Source: Azophilus sp965200465
GTDB taxonomy: Bacteria; Pseudomonadota; Gammaproteobacteria; Pseudomonadales; Azotimanducaceae
Assembly (NCBI GenBank): GCA_965200465.1
Contig: OZ241358.1
Span: 930,001 to 994,000, forward strand
Length of the DNA: 64,000 nt
Reading direction: 5' to 3'
Part shown: one piece after another, positions 1 through 8,333 of the stretch
Layout: every line of letters starts with the position of its first letter
Position numbering within the stretch: the first letter of the stretch is position 1
The notes under the pieces: model-generated
The model's database searches: none
Told to the model about the DNA's origin: nothing
What the model saw: the letters and a program-made list of their open reading frames with translations, nothing else
Position numbers and translations under genes: made by a program

Positions 1-241
1 ACACGTCGTCCCAGTACTCGGCGGCGAAGTTGGCGCTGTGCAGTTCGATGCCGAGCTGGTCGCAAACCCTGGCGGCGTCTTCGTAGTCCGCCTGGGCGGT
101 GCAGAATTCGGTGCCGTCGTCCTCCTCCCAGTTCTTCATGAACAGGCCGGAGACGTCCCGTCCCTCCCGGCGCAGCAGGAGCGCGGCGACGGACGAGTCC
201 ACTCCCCCGGACATTCCCACTATGACGCGGTCTGCATTCAC
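1..241 (-). CDS. mnmA: tRNA-specific 2-thiouridylase MnmA, N-terminal part (runs off window)
   Basis: MnmA makes the 2-thiouridine at the wobble base of tRNA Glu, Gln and Lys, taking sulfur from a relay system and activating the tRNA with ATP. The 80 codons present contain the PP-loop GMSGGVDSSVAALLL near residue 9, followed by FMKNWEEDDGTEFCTA and ADYEDAARVCDQLGI, which are diagnostic of the family. The remaining three quarters of the protein lie beyond base 1. The start is taken as the GTG at 241, since the family begins only a few residues before the PP-loop and no in-frame ATG precedes it. A TATAAT hexamer at 275-280 on this strand could be its -10 box. Identity is secure; the start is less so. 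Confidence 0.93.
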   Translation of the reverse strand, partial: MNADRVIVGMSGGVDSSVAALLLRREGRDVSGLFMKNWEEDDGTEFCTAQADYEDAARVCDQLGIELHSANFAAEYWDDV

Positions 242-274
242 GAAAGCGCTCTCGACCTTGACGGCAGGAGGCCC

Positions 275-280
275 ATTATA
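275..280 (-). promoter_or_regulatory. candidate -10 box for mnmA
   Basis: A perfect TATAAT lies on the minus strand 34 bases ahead of the proposed mnmA GTG, in a divergent gap shared with moaC. No convincing -35 hexamer is seen at the right distance, so this is a candidate only. Confidence 0.35.
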
Positions 281-420
281 GCCGTGCGCCGTGCTGCGCA
301 TTGTTGGCGGACGCCGCGCTCGTTGCAGCCGATGTCCCTGACTTTAGGTTCCCACTTTTAGGATTGCGGCATTTCCGGGTCGTGCGGGCGCCGCCGCCCA
401 AGCAGGGCGGGACAAGCCGC

Positions 421-426
421 TATAAT
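421..426 (+). promoter_or_regulatory. candidate -10 box abutting moaC start
   Basis: A perfect TATAAT ends seven bases before the preferred moaC ATG at 434. If it is a real -10 element, transcription would begin at or next to the start codon and the message would be leaderless. No good -35 match is visible 16-18 bases upstream, and there is no Shine-Dalgarno in front of 434. The alternative ATG at 425 overlaps the hexamer itself. Confidence 0.35.
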
Positions 427-433
427 GCCCGCC

Positions 434-919
434 ATGAGCGGGTTGACCCACATCAACAGGCGCGGCGAGGCGGCCATGGTGGACGTCGCCGGCAAGGCGG
501 AGACCCGCCGCGTCGCCCTGGCCGAAGCGCGGCTGCGGATGCAGCCGGACACCTTGGCGCAGATATTTGACGGCGGCGTCGGCAAGGGCGATGCGCTGGC
601 GGTGGCCCGGGTGGCCGGCATTCAGGCGGCGAAGCGCTGCGCCGACCTTATTCCCCTCTGCCACCCCTTGCCGCTGCATCTGGTGTCCGTGGATTTTCAG
701 GCGGCGCCGCCCGACTCCCTGTCCATCACCGCCGAGTGCCGGGTCACCGGGCGCACCGGCGTGGAAATGGAGGCCATGACCGCAGCCAGCGTTGCCGCAC
801 TGGCCATCTACGACATGTGCAAGGCCATCGACCGCGGCATGGCGGTGGAGGAAGTGCGCCTGCTGCGCAAGGAGGGCGGGCGCAGCGGCTTGTGGAGGCG
901 TCCGGAGGGAGGCGTCTGA
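434..919 (+). CDS. moaC: cyclic pyranopterin monophosphate synthase MoaC
   Basis: MoaC acts with MoaA in the first step of molybdenum cofactor synthesis, converting the MoaA product into cyclic pyranopterin monophosphate. The 161-residue protein has the family hallmarks in order: FDGGVGKGDALAVARVAGI, the active-site stretch LIPLCHPLPL around residue 73, and VEMEAMTAASVAALAIYDMC near residue 110, followed by a catalytic-loop-like LRKEGGRSG. Length is normal. ATG 434 matches the usual N-terminus (MSGLTHIN) better than ATG 425. It is followed by moaD and moaE on the same strand, while moaA and moaB are absent from this window, so the pathway must be completed elsewhere. Confidence 0.96.
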   Translation: MSGLTHINRRGEAAMVDVAGKAETRRVALAEARLRMQPDTLAQIFDGGVGKGDALAVARVAGIQAAKRCADLIPLCHPLPLHLVSVDFQAAPPDSLSITAECRVTGRTGVEMEAMTAASVAALAIYDMCKAIDRGMAVEEVRLLRKEGGRSGLWRRPEGGV

Positions 920-1017
920 TGATCGCCAAGGCCCGCAACAAGCCGCCTGGCCGTCGTTCGGGAACGTCCTGGAGGCAAGGTGTGCGCTTGGTCGCGGCGT
1001 TGAGAGCGTTTCGCGGA

Positions 1018-1038
1018 ACCCCGCCAGTTGGCGGGGGG
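1018..1038 (+). other. GC-rich stem-loop between moaC and moaD
   Basis: A strong hairpin (ACCCCGCC, AGTT loop, GGCGGGG) lies in the 172 bp between moaC and moaD. No U tract follows it, so it is not a typical intrinsic terminator. It may attenuate or stabilise the moa transcript. No gene is visible in this gap. Confidence 0.4.
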
Positions 1039-1091
1039 TTCGGGGGAATCACCGATGACGGAAGCCGCCATTGGCGCCGCTGGGGTGCGCA

Positions 1092-1358
1092 ATGGTGATC
1101 CGAGTGCTCTTTTTCGCCTCCCTCAGAGAGGCTGTTGGCTTGGACCTTTGGGAGTGCAGGGTGCCGGAGGGCGCCGCCGGCATGCGCTTGGACGCCTTGC
1201 TGGCGGCGTTGCGGCAGCAGTTGGGCGCGGCTGGCCACTGCGCCTTGACCGCAGAGAACGTGCGCATCGCCGTGAACCAGGAATTCATTGACGGCAAGGC
1301 GGTGGAGCTTCGCGCCGGGGACGAAGTGGCCTTTCTGCCCCCGGTCACCGGCGGCTGA
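1092..1358 (+). CDS. moaD: molybdopterin synthase small subunit MoaD
   Basis: MoaD is the ubiquitin-fold sulfur carrier of molybdopterin synthase. Its C-terminal Gly-Gly is thiocarboxylated and donates sulfur within the MoaD/MoaE complex. The 88-residue protein starts MVIRVLFFASLREAVG and ends in the diagnostic FLPPVTGG. The start is ATG 1092; a TTG at 1071 is in frame but would add residues unlike the family. moaE follows 54 bp downstream, so the two subunits are almost certainly co-transcribed. Confidence 0.95.
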   Translation: MVIRVLFFASLREAVGLDLWECRVPEGAAGMRLDALLAALRQQLGAAGHCALTAENVRIAVNQEFIDGKAVELRAGDEVAFLPPVTGG

Positions 1359-1412
1359 ACCGGCGGTCGAAGGGCAAGGGCGCTTGTGAACAAGCGGGTA
1401 GGGGCGGCGTCC

Positions 1413-1877
1413 ATGCACGACCTCAGGATTCAGACCGAGGACTTCTCCATGCAGGCGGAGTGGGAGCGGCTGCGCCGCCGCTTGGCTGGGGACGCCGGTG
1501 CCGTTGCCGCCTTCGTCGGCCTGGTGCGGGACCTGCATGGCGATGGGCCGACCACCCTCACCCTGGAGCACTATCCCGGCATGACGGAGAAGGGCATTGC
1601 GGCCATTGTTGAGGAAGCCGAGCGCCGCTGGTCCTTGGCGGCGGCCACCGTCGTCCACCGCGTCGGCCGGCTGCGCCCGGCGGAGCAGATCGTGCTGGTG
1701 CTTACCGCATCCCGGCACCGGGCGGAGGCGTTGGCGGCCTGCGCCTTCATCATCGACTGCTTAAAGACCGAGGCCGTCTTTTGGAAGAAGGAGTCCGCCG
1801 GCGACGCCGCCCGCTGGGTGGAGGCCACCGGCGAGGACCTGAAGCGCGCCGCCAAGCAGAGGAGCGCGGGCCGCTGA
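1413..1877 (+). CDS. moaE: molybdopterin synthase catalytic subunit MoaE
   Basis: MoaE is the large subunit of molybdopterin synthase and inserts dithiolene sulfurs into cyclic pyranopterin monophosphate. The 154-residue protein contains AAFVGLVRDLHGD near residue 35, LEHYPGM, a VVHRVGRL stretch and the active-site signature KTEAVFWKKE near residue 116. ATG 1413 gives the usual N-terminus (MHDLRIQTEDF); an in-frame GTG at 1386 would only add unconserved residues. It directly follows moaD. Confidence 0.95.
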   Translation: MHDLRIQTEDFSMQAEWERLRRRLAGDAGAVAAFVGLVRDLHGDGPTTLTLEHYPGMTEKGIAAIVEEAERRWSLAAATVVHRVGRLRPAEQIVLVLTASRHRAEALAACAFIIDCLKTEAVFWKKESAGDAARWVEATGEDLKRAAKQRSAGR

Positions 1878-2039
1878 GACGCGCCTCTTCCCGCCTAGGC
1901 CCTTGCCAAGCCCTTGGCGCCCGCCCAAGCGCTTCCTTGCCGCCAAGGCGCCGTCGTGCGCTCGGCGGCCCTTGGCGGAGGCATCCGGGCTATACTTGCC
2001 GCTTTTTTGCATCCGCCGCCTGAATTTGGAGTGGACTTC

Positions 2040-3299
2040 ATGGCTTATCAGCACATCAAAGCGCCGACGCACGGCGCCAAGATCACCGTCAACAACGACA
2101 ATTCCCTGAACGTTCCCGACAACCCCATCATTCCCTACATTGAAGGCGACGGCATCGGCGTTGACATCACGCCGGTCATGCTCAAGGTGGTCGATGCGGC
2201 GGTGCGGCAAGCCTACGGCGGGCGGCGGCGCATCGCTTGGATGGAAATCTATGCTGGGGAAAAGTCGCTGCGGCTCTACGGGGAGGGCGAGTGGCTGCCG
2301 GCGGAGACCTTGGCGGCCATGCGCGAATTCACCGTCGGCATCAAAGGCCCCATGACCACTCCGGTGGGCGGCGGCATACGCTCCCTGAACGTCGCCATGC
2401 GCCAGCAACTGGACCTGTTCGTCTGCCTGCGTCCGGTGCGTTGGTTTCGGGGCGTGCCCAGCCCGGTGAAGGCGCCGGAGAAGACGGACATGGTGATTTT
2501 TCGGGAGAACACCGAAGACATCTACGCCGGCGTGGAGTGGGAGGCCGATTCGCCGGAGGCGGACCGGGTCATCGCCTTCCTGCAGCGGGAAATGGGGGTG
2601 CGTAAGATTCGCTTTCCGCAGCATTGCGGGCTGGGCATCAAGCCCATTTCCGTGGAGGGCACGGAGCGGTTGGTGCGCAAGGCCTTGCAGTACGCCATCA
2701 ACGAAGACCGCGCGTCGCTCACCTTGGTGCACAAGGGCAACATCATGAAGTTCACCGAGGGCGCCTTCAAGGACTGGGGCTATCGGCTCGCCGCCCGCGA
2801 GTTCGGGGCAACGCCCTTGGACGGCGGCCCCTGGCATGAGTTGACCAACCCAATGAGCGGGCGCCGCATCGTCATCAAGGACATGATCGCGGACGCCATG
2901 CTGCAGCAGATCCTCACGCGGCCCGACGAGTACGACGTGCTGGCCACCATGAACCTGAACGGGGACTACATATCGGACGCTTTGGCCGCCCAGGTCGGTG
3001 GCATCGGCATTGCGCCGGGCGCCAACATCGGCGACAGCATCGCCCTGTTCGAGGCCACCCACGGCACCGCCCCCAAGTACGCCGGGCAGGACAAGGTCAA
3101 TCCCGGCTCCTTGGTGCTTTCGGCGGAGATGATGCTGCGGCACATGGGCTGGCGCGAGGCGGCGGACCTGATCATCGCCGGCATGGAGGGGGCGGTCTCC
3201 AGGAAGACCGTCACCTACGACTTCGAGCGGCTGATGCAGGGCGCAACGCTGCTGTCCTGCTCCGCCTTCGGCGACGCCCTGATCGCCGCCATGCACTAG
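2040..3299 (+). CDS. icd: NADP-dependent isocitrate dehydrogenase
   Basis: This TCA-cycle enzyme oxidatively decarboxylates isocitrate to 2-oxoglutarate, making NADPH. The 419-residue protein is of the E. coli homodimeric type: it has IPYIEGDGIGVDITP near residue 35, then GGGIRSLNVAMRQQLDLFVC carrying the serine that AceK phosphorylates in enterics, FRENTEDIYAGVEW, the substrate-binding YAINEDRASLTLVHKGNIMK, a metal site in NLNGDYISDALAAQVGG, and HGTAPKYAGQDKVNPGS with the Lys-Tyr pair associated with NADP preference. The ATG at 2040 matches the family start. A TATACT at 1991-1996 upstream could be a -10 box. It is convergent with the cold-shock gene. Confidence 0.97.
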   Translation: MAYQHIKAPTHGAKITVNNDNSLNVPDNPIIPYIEGDGIGVDITPVMLKVVDAAVRQAYGGRRRIAWMEIYAGEKSLRLYGEGEWLPAETLAAMREFTVGIKGPMTTPVGGGIRSLNVAMRQQLDLFVCLRPVRWFRGVPSPVKAPEKTDMVIFRENTEDIYAGVEWEADSPEADRVIAFLQREMGVRKIRFPQHCGLGIKPISVEGTERLVRKALQYAINEDRASLTLVHKGNIMKFTEGAFKDWGYRLAAREFGATPLDGGPWHELTNPMSGRRIVIKDMIADAMLQQILTRPDEYDVLATMNLNGDYISDALAAQVGGIGIAPGANIGDSIALFEATHGTAPKYAGQDKVNPGSLVLSAEMMLRHMGWREAADLIIAGMEGAVSRKTVTYDFERLMQGATLLSCSAFGDALIAAMH

Positions 3300-3325
3300 G
3301 GACCGCCAACGCCGCCGCCAAACCG

Positions 3326-3345
3326 GCGTTAGGGAACCCCAACGC
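3326..3345. terminator. hairpin between convergent icd and csp
   Basis: GCGTT-A-GGG-AA-CCC-C-AACGC forms a near-perfect stem-loop (one mismatch) in the 49 bp between the stop codons of icd and the cold-shock gene. Position and symmetry suit a bidirectional terminator, but no clear T tract is present on either strand. Confidence 0.45.
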
Positions 3346-3348
3346 GGG

Positions 3349-3567
3349 CTAAGGTTCGTCCTCCGCCAGCGGGCGAATGTTCACGGCCTGCAGCCCTTTG
3401 GCGCCCGCCGTAACGTCAAAGCCCACCCTTTGCCCGGCCTGCAGGGCCTTGTAGCCTTCCGTCTGAATGGCCGAATAATGGGCGAACAGATCCTCGCCGC
3501 CGGCATCCGGCAGGATGAATCCGTAGCCCTTGGCGTTGTTGAACCACTTGACGCTTCCCGTAGCGAT
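3349..3567 (-). CDS. cold-shock domain protein (CspA family) with apparent ATC start
   Basis: Small single-stranded nucleic-acid-binding beta barrel that melts RNA structure. The 72 residues after the usual start position cover the whole domain: ATGSVKWFNNAKGYGFILPD with the RNP1 KGYGFI, then EDLFAHYSAI (RNP2), and a terminal GPQAVNI-like GLQAVNIRPL. Family members start M-A/S-x-G-x-V-K-W-F. Here the codon at that exact place is ATC, seven bases after a strong AGGGAGGG Shine-Dalgarno. The only standard in-frame starts are a GTG and a TTG about 30 bases further up, before that Shine-Dalgarno, which would add an unconserved VLGRLREGAA. Either an AUC start is used or the base call is wrong. Confidence 0.88.
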   Translation of the reverse strand: MATGSVKWFNNAKGYGFILPDAGGEDLFAHYSAIQTEGYKALQAGQRVGFDVTAGAKGLQAVNIRPLAEDEP

Positions 3568-3759
3568 TGCGGCTCCCTCCCTTAATCTTCCCAACACAAG
3601 GCGCCGTCCGCCGCCTAGCCGCACTTTCCTACCGATGCCGGCAATCGTCAAGTGGCAACGGCAGGGCTTGATCCTTCGCCTTCCCCATTTTTCTTGTTGA
3701 CAGCGTTGGTTCGCCGTGGCACTTTGCGCAGCCTCAGTGGGCTGCAGGAGCGCTTTCCG

Positions 3760-6700
3760 ATGACGCAAGATGTTCGACGCATGGTTGCAACGGTGCGCCG
3801 GCTTGGTGCGCGGCGGGTCGCCCTGTGCATGTGCAGCGACGCAGTTCGGATCCCCCCCCCCCCCCCGAACCCGCGGGTTGAGGCAGCCGTGCATCATGCA
3901 CACCGTGCGCGGCGCCGGCTTGACGACGCCGGAGCCCCGCGGCGGCAACGGCGCCTCCTCGAATCCCGCTCCTGCCTTGCACGGTGCGCTCAGGCGCTTT
4001 TGGCGCTGGCGGCGCTGCTCGCCGGCGGGCACGCCTTCGCGCAGTCCGCGGCCATCTCCGCATCCAGCCCCGCCACGCTGAACCAAGGCAACCTGCGTGG
4101 GGCGACGGTCTCCGTCACCCTCACCAGCGCCACCTACGAAGCCGCGGCCGACGCCTCCCACTTCACCCTCACCACCGCCGTCCCCGGCCTCACCGTTTAC
4201 AGCGTCGCGTTCAACAACGGCAGAACCGTCGCCACCCTGCGCCTGCACTACGACGGCTCCGACTTCAACGCCGCCGCCACCATCGCCGTCACCGTCGCCG
4301 TCGCCGGCACCAGCCACAGCGCGGCGCTCACCACTTCCACCCAGGCCGTCACGCCGGCGCGCTGGGTGAACGTCTCCACCAAGACCGTCGCCCTCGCCGA
4401 GGGCGGCGGCGCCGGCAGCTACACCGTCGTCCTGGAGAGCCCGCCCACCGGCAACGTCTCGGTCGCCGTCGCCAGCGACAACGCCGCGGTCACGGTGGAC
4501 AGCGACTCCACGCCGCTGACGCGCACGCTCACGTTCAGCACCACGACCTGGAACAGCCCGCAGACCGTCACGGTCACGCCGGCGGACGACAACTCGGACG
4601 CCGTGGACGAACTGGCGCTGGTCACCAACGTCGCCACCGGCGGCGGCTACGCGTCGAGCAATGTGGCGAACCGCACCGTGCGCGTCACGGTCGCCGACGA
4701 CGAGCGCACCGGCACGGACTACGACGCCGACGACGACCAGCTCATCGAGATCGACAGCCTGGCCAAGCTGAACGCCGTGCGCTGGGACCTCGACGGCGAC
4801 GGCACTGCGTCTTCCGGCAACGCCGCGGCCTACGCCGCCGCCTTCCCCGGCGCCGCCACGGGCATGGGCTGCCCCGACGGCGGCGACAGCAACCAGACGC
4901 CGGACGGCTGCACGGGCTACGAACTGACCGCGGACCTGGATTTCGACACCGACGGCGACGGGAGCACCTGGACGGAGACCGGCGGCGTCGTCAGCGGCGA
5001 CGACGGCGACGCCTACTACAACGGCGGCAGCGGCTGGGAGCCGATCGGCAACAACGTCAGCCCTCCGTCGAACTACTACAGAGCCATCTTCCGCGGCAAT
5101 GGCCACATCGTCAGCAACCTGTTCGTCAACCGGCCCCAGAGGTCGAGCATAAGTTACGCGGGGCTTTTCGGCAACATCAACGGCACTGGGCGAATCGAGT
5201 CCCTGGGCTTGCGGGACGGCCATGTGCGGGCGGCTAATGCGATGGCCGGCGTCCTGGGCGGCTGGAACTACGGAAAGGTGGTTGGCTGCTACTCGACCGG
5301 GACGGTGAACATCGCAAGCGGAAGCACCCGCAACAGCGGCGGGCTGCTCGGCGCAATGGGCAACTTCAGCGGGTTCGGCGCCGGGAGCATGGTGGCGTCC
5401 TACTCCATTGCCCGAGCGACGTCCGGAGGCCAAGCTGGCGGGCTGTTCGCCCAAGCTAGCGGTGGTGCGGGAGCGGTAACCATCGACAACAGCTGGGCGG
5501 CGGGCCCGGTCTCCGGCAGCCCGGGTTTGGCTGGCGGACTCGTCGGCCAAACCATATTTAATGGGGCGAGGGCCACGGCAAGCTACTACGACACGGAGGC
5601 TACGGGCCAGATGGCGAGCCGCAGCGGCACCGGCCTGAGCACGGCCGACCTGAAGCGGCCGACTGGCTACACCGGCATCTACGCTTATTGGGACGACCTG
5701 GACCTCGACGGCGACGGCCGTGTGGACGCGGACGACGACGCCTGGGACTTCGGCGCCTCGGACCAGTACCCGTCGCTGAAGTGGGGCGGGCTCGACCCGA
5801 CGCGGCAGTTCGCCGTGCGGCCCGCGACGGTCGATCCCGGGCCGCCGCCGCCGCCCAACCGTGCGCCCTACGTCCGGCGCGGGATCGACGACCTGGACAT
5901 CGATCCGGGGGAGTTGGCGCGGGTTTCTCTGGTCGGGGTGTTCGGGGACGAGGCGCCGGGGCGCCTGCGCCACGCCGCGGAGTCCTCGAACCCGTCCGCG
6001 GCCTCGGCGCGGGCGGTGGGGGGCGTGGTTCTGGTGGAGGGCTTGGCGGCGGGGCTGGCGACGGTGACGGTGACGGCCGAGGACGAGGGGGGCCTGAGCG
6101 CCCGGACCAGCTTCTCGGCGTCGGTGGGGCGCGTTCTGTCGTTCGCGGAGGCGGAGGCGTCGGTGCCGGAGGGCGGGATGCTGCGGCTGCGGCTTCGCCT
6201 GAGCCGGACCTCCGAGGCGTCCGCGGCGTTCGCCTGGCGGGCGGTTGCGGACGGGGATCCCCTGACGGCGGACGCGGACGCGGACGACCTTGGGGCGCTG
6301 TCGGGGTCGGGCGCGGTTCCCGCCGGGGCGTCGGAGGCTTTCATTGAGGTTCCGATTCTGGATGACGACGACATAGAGCCGGCGCGGGAGTTCCTGCGGG
6401 TGGAGTTGGCGCCGCCGGCGGCGGGTGCGGACTGGGCTCCGGGAGTCGCCTCAATGCGGGCGGTCGTGCAGGAGGGCGTGTGCGACCGCGGCCCCGAGGT
6501 TCGGGACGCCCTGCGGGGTGCGCGGGAGTGCTGGGCGCCCTCGGTTGGGGACCTGGCCGGGCGGGGCTATTTGGACCTGCGCGGGCGGGGGCTCGCTGCG
6601 CTGCGTGAGCGGGACCTTCTGGGCTTGTCCGGTCTGCGCGTTCTGCACCTGCACGGCAACCGCTTGGCGGAACTGCCGGAGGGCCTGTTCGCGGGCCTGG

Positions 6701-7695
6701 GGTCGCTTGAGCGGCTGCGCCTGGACGGCAACCGCCTGGCGGCGCTTCCGGCGGGGCTGTTCGAGGGCTTGGGCCGCCTGTCGTCGCTGGACCTGTCCGG
6801 GAACCGCCTGTCCGGCCTGCCGTCCGAACTGCTGTCCGGCGCCCCTTCGCTGTCGCGGCTGGACTTGTCCGGCAACCGCGTCGAGTCGCTGCCGGCCGGC
6901 TTCTTCAAGGGGCTTTCCGGGCTTTCGGAGTTGAACCTTCTGGACAACCCCGGGGCGCCGTTCACGCTGACGATGAATCTGGCCCGCACGGACGCGGAGG
7001 ACTTCGCGCCCGGGCCGGCGACGGTGGCGGCGCGGGTGCGGGAGGGCGCCCCGTTCGCCCTGTCCGCGGGCCTGGCCGTGCGGGGAAGCGCGGAGCTTTC
7101 GACGGAAACGGCCCGCATCGGGGCCGGGGAGGTCTCCGGCGCCCCCATCGCGGTTGCGCTGACGGCGGGCGGGGCGGCGCGGCTGTCGCCGGCCGGCGCG
7201 CCCGAGGTTCCGGCGGGCCTGTGCGGGGACGTGCAGGACGGCCGACATCCCTGCTTTCAGGGGATTCGGACGGCGGCGGGTCCGGGCCTATTGCTCTTCA
7301 AACGCCCGCCGCGCCTGGTTCGGGCGGTTCCGGGCCTGGAGGCCGAGTCCCTCGGCGGTGCGGCGTCCCTTGACCTTGCGGAGTTCTTCAAGGCGGACGG
7401 CGGGGAGGAACTGGCCTGGGCGGCGGAGTCGAGCGATGCGTCCCTGGCGTCGGCGCGGGTGGAGGGGGGCGTTCTGAGGGTGCTGCCGAACGGCGAGGGC
7501 CTTGAGGGCTTGGTGACGGTCACCGTGACGGCCACGGACGCGGACGGGCTGTCCGCGGAGGCGTCCTTCGTGGTGGAGGTTCTGCCGGAGTCGCGCCCGT
7601 TCGCGTCGGGCTGGCGGCTGCTCTGGCTGACGGGCGCGAGCGCGCCGGCTGCGGACGTCTCCGGCGAACTCCCGCCGGGCGCCGAACCCCAATGA
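3760..7695 (+). CDS. large secreted surface protein with Calx-beta-like, GLUG and leucine-rich repeats
   Basis: A predicted exported protein of about 1,310 residues, probably for adhesion or cell-surface contact. In order: a basic N-terminus; a hydrophobic signal peptide (QALLALAALLAGGHAFAQ) at about residues 77-93; a Calx-beta-like domain around 205-317 rich in VTVTPADDN-type strands; a GYELTADLDFDTDGDG segment and GLUG-like motifs (AGLFGNINGTG, GGLLGAMGN) around 440-615; two cadherin/Ig-like domains (about 700-790 and 1190-1280); and four to five leucine-rich repeats (LSGLRVLHLHGNRLAELPEG type) around 950-1060. There is no obvious C-terminal membrane anchor. ATG 3760 has AGGAG nine bases upstream; a GTG at 3889 would place the signal peptide nearer the N-terminus. 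A run of 15 C lies inside the frame if 3760 is used. Confidence 0.82.
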   Translation: MTQDVRRMVATVRRLGARRVALCMCSDAVRIPPPPPNPRVEAAVHHAHRARRRLDDAGAPRRQRRLLESRSCLARCAQALLALAALLAGGHAFAQSAAISASSPATLNQGNLRGATVSVTLTSATYEAAADASHFTLTTAVPGLTVYSVAFNNGRTVATLRLHYDGSDFNAAATIAVTVAVAGTSHSAALTTSTQAVTPARWVNVSTKTVALAEGGGAGSYTVVLESPPTGNVSVAVASDNAAVTVDSDSTPLTRTLTFSTTTWNSPQTVTVTPADDNSDAVDELALVTNVATGGGYASSNVANRTVRVTVADDERTGTDYDADDDQLIEIDSLAKLNAVRWDLDGDGTASSGNAAAYAAAFPGAATGMGCPDGGDSNQTPDGCTGYELTADLDFDTDGDGSTWTETGGVVSGDDGDAYYNGGSGWEPIGNNVSPPSNYYRAIFRGNGHIVSNLFVNRPQRSSISYAGLFGNINGTGRIESLGLRDGHVRAANAMAGVLGGWNYGKVVGCYSTGTVNIASGSTRNSGGLLGAMGNFSGFGAGSMVASYSIARATSGGQAGGLFAQASGGAGAVTIDNSWAAGPVSGSPGLAGGLVGQTIFNGARATASYYDTEATGQMASRSGTGLSTADLKRPTGYTGIYAYWDDLDLDGDGRVDADDDAWDFGASDQYPSLKWGGLDPTRQFAVRPATVDPGPPPPPNRAPYVRRGIDDLDIDPGELARVSLVGVFGDEAPGRLRHAAESSNPSAASARAVGGVVLVEGLAAGLATVTVTAEDEGGLSARTSFSASVGRVLSFAEAEASVPEGGMLRLRLRLSRTSEASAAFAWRAVADGDPLTADADADDLGALSGSGAVPAGASEAFIEVPILDDDDIEPAREFLRVELAPPAAGADWAPGVASMRAVVQEGVCDRGPEVRDALRGARECWAPSVGDLAGRGYLDLRGRGLAALRERDLLGLSGLRVLHLHGNRLAELPEGLFAGLGSLERLRLDGNRLAALPAGLFEGLGRLSSLDLSGNRLSGLPSELLSGAPSLSRLDLSGNRVESLPAGFFKGLSGLSELNLLDNPGAPFTLTMNLARTDAEDFAPGPATVAARVREGAPFALSAGLAVRGSAELSTETARIGAGEVSGAPIAVALTAGGAARLSPAGAPEVPAGLCGDVQDGRHPCFQGIRTAAGPGLLLFKRPPRLVRAVPGLEAESLGGAASLDLAEFFKADGGEELAWAAESSDASLASARVEGGVLRVLPNGEGLEGLVTVTVTATDADGLSAEASFVVEVLPESRPFASGWRLLWLTGASAPAADVSGELPPGAEPQ
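3852..3866 (+). repeat. poly-C tract of 15 bases, possible phase-variation switch
   Basis: Fifteen consecutive C residues encode a Pro run if translation of the surface protein begins at ATG 3760, or lie 22 bases ahead of the alternative GTG start at 3889. Homopolymers of this length are prone to slipped-strand mispairing. At the present length the frame from 3760 stays open into the signal peptide, that is, the ON state. Confidence 0.7.
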
Positions 7696-7749
7696 GCTTC
7701 AAGGCGGGCGGCATGCAACTGGGTTCCGAGGCCCTGAACCAAGCGGCCA

Positions 7750-7910
7750 AGGCCGTCCCGAAGTCGTGTACGCCCTTTGACGGTGGGACGAAGGCCCAAA
7801 ACGAACCGGGAAAATCCACGGACGCCTTTGGAATGCCGGCGTTCCAAAGGCGTGAAGGAAGCGCTTTGGCGGGGGAAGCGCAGGCCCTTGACGGACTTTG
7901 GAATGATCCT
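7750..7910 (-). mobile_element. MITE-like element, copy A (161 bp)
   Basis: Read on the minus strand, this segment begins AGGATCATTCCAAAGTCC and ends in the imperfect inverse of that sequence. It aligns along its whole length with 27615-27774 on the plus strand. It is flanked by imperfect direct repeats of 14 bases (GAACCAAGCGGCCA at 7736-7749, GAACCAAGCAACGA at 7911-7924), as expected of a target-site duplication. A 12 bp stem with an 8-base loop sits inside at 7822-7853. It carries no gene, so it would need a transposase in trans. Confidence 0.7.
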
Positions 7911-7940
7911 GAACCAAGCAACGAACGAAGGAGACGAGCG

Positions 7941-8333
7941 ATGAGCGGAAACAAAACGACGGCCGGCGCCAAGCTGTGGGCGGCGGGCCTGCTGTGCGCG
8001 GCGCTGGGGGGCCTGGCGCCCGGGGCGCAGGCGGCGGAGATGCGCATGTCGGCGGCGGTGGTGCGCACGCTGGCGGCGGAGGACGGGCGCTACGGGGGCT
8101 GCATGGCGCAGCTGGGGGAGTCCGTTGCGGAGGCGACGGGCCTGGACTGTCCGGGGCGCTGGGTGACGTTCGGCTGCTCCGGGGAGCACGTCTCCAAGGC
8201 GGCGGCGCGGCGTCTTTACGACGCGGCGCAGTTGGCGTTCGTGTCCGGGCGCCGGGCGGTGCTGTGGGTGGACGACGGGCGCCGGCACGGCGGCTACTGC
8301 CTCGCCCCGCGCATTGACGTGCTGGCGGAGTGA
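7941..8333 (+). CDS. small secreted protein with four cysteines
   Basis: A 130-residue protein with a clear signal peptide (KLWAAGLLCAALGGLAPGAQA) cleaved near residue 33. The mature part of about 97 residues contains four Cys (GGCMAQ, LDCPGR, FGCSGE, GYCLAP), which would suit two disulfides in the periplasm or outside the cell. It includes RWVTFGCSGEHVSKAAARRL and a C-terminal GYCLAPRIDVL. The start is ATG 7941 with GAAGGAGA upstream; the frame is open further back, but that part is the MITE-like element. It lies 245 bp after the large surface protein and may be expressed with it. No family is recognised with certainty. Confidence 0.7.
   Translation: MSGNKTTAGAKLWAAGLLCAALGGLAPGAQAAEMRMSAAVVRTLAAEDGRYGGCMAQLGESVAEATGLDCPGRWVTFGCSGEHVSKAAARRLYDAAQLAFVSGRRAVLWVDDGRRHGGYCLAPRIDVLAE

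Noticed and set aside
281..433. Molybdenum-cofactor riboswitch ahead of moaC
   Set aside because: The leader is too short if the adjacent -10 is used, and no matching conserved structure could be traced.
1761..3296. Long open frame antisense to icd (511 codons)
   Set aside because: It is the shadow of a complete, well-conserved isocitrate dehydrogenase in GC-rich DNA; its translation is low-complexity and matches nothing.
3349..5973. 874-codon minus-strand frame covering the surface-protein gene
   Set aside because: Only its last 72 codons (the cold-shock domain) are supported; the rest is antisense to the repeat protein.
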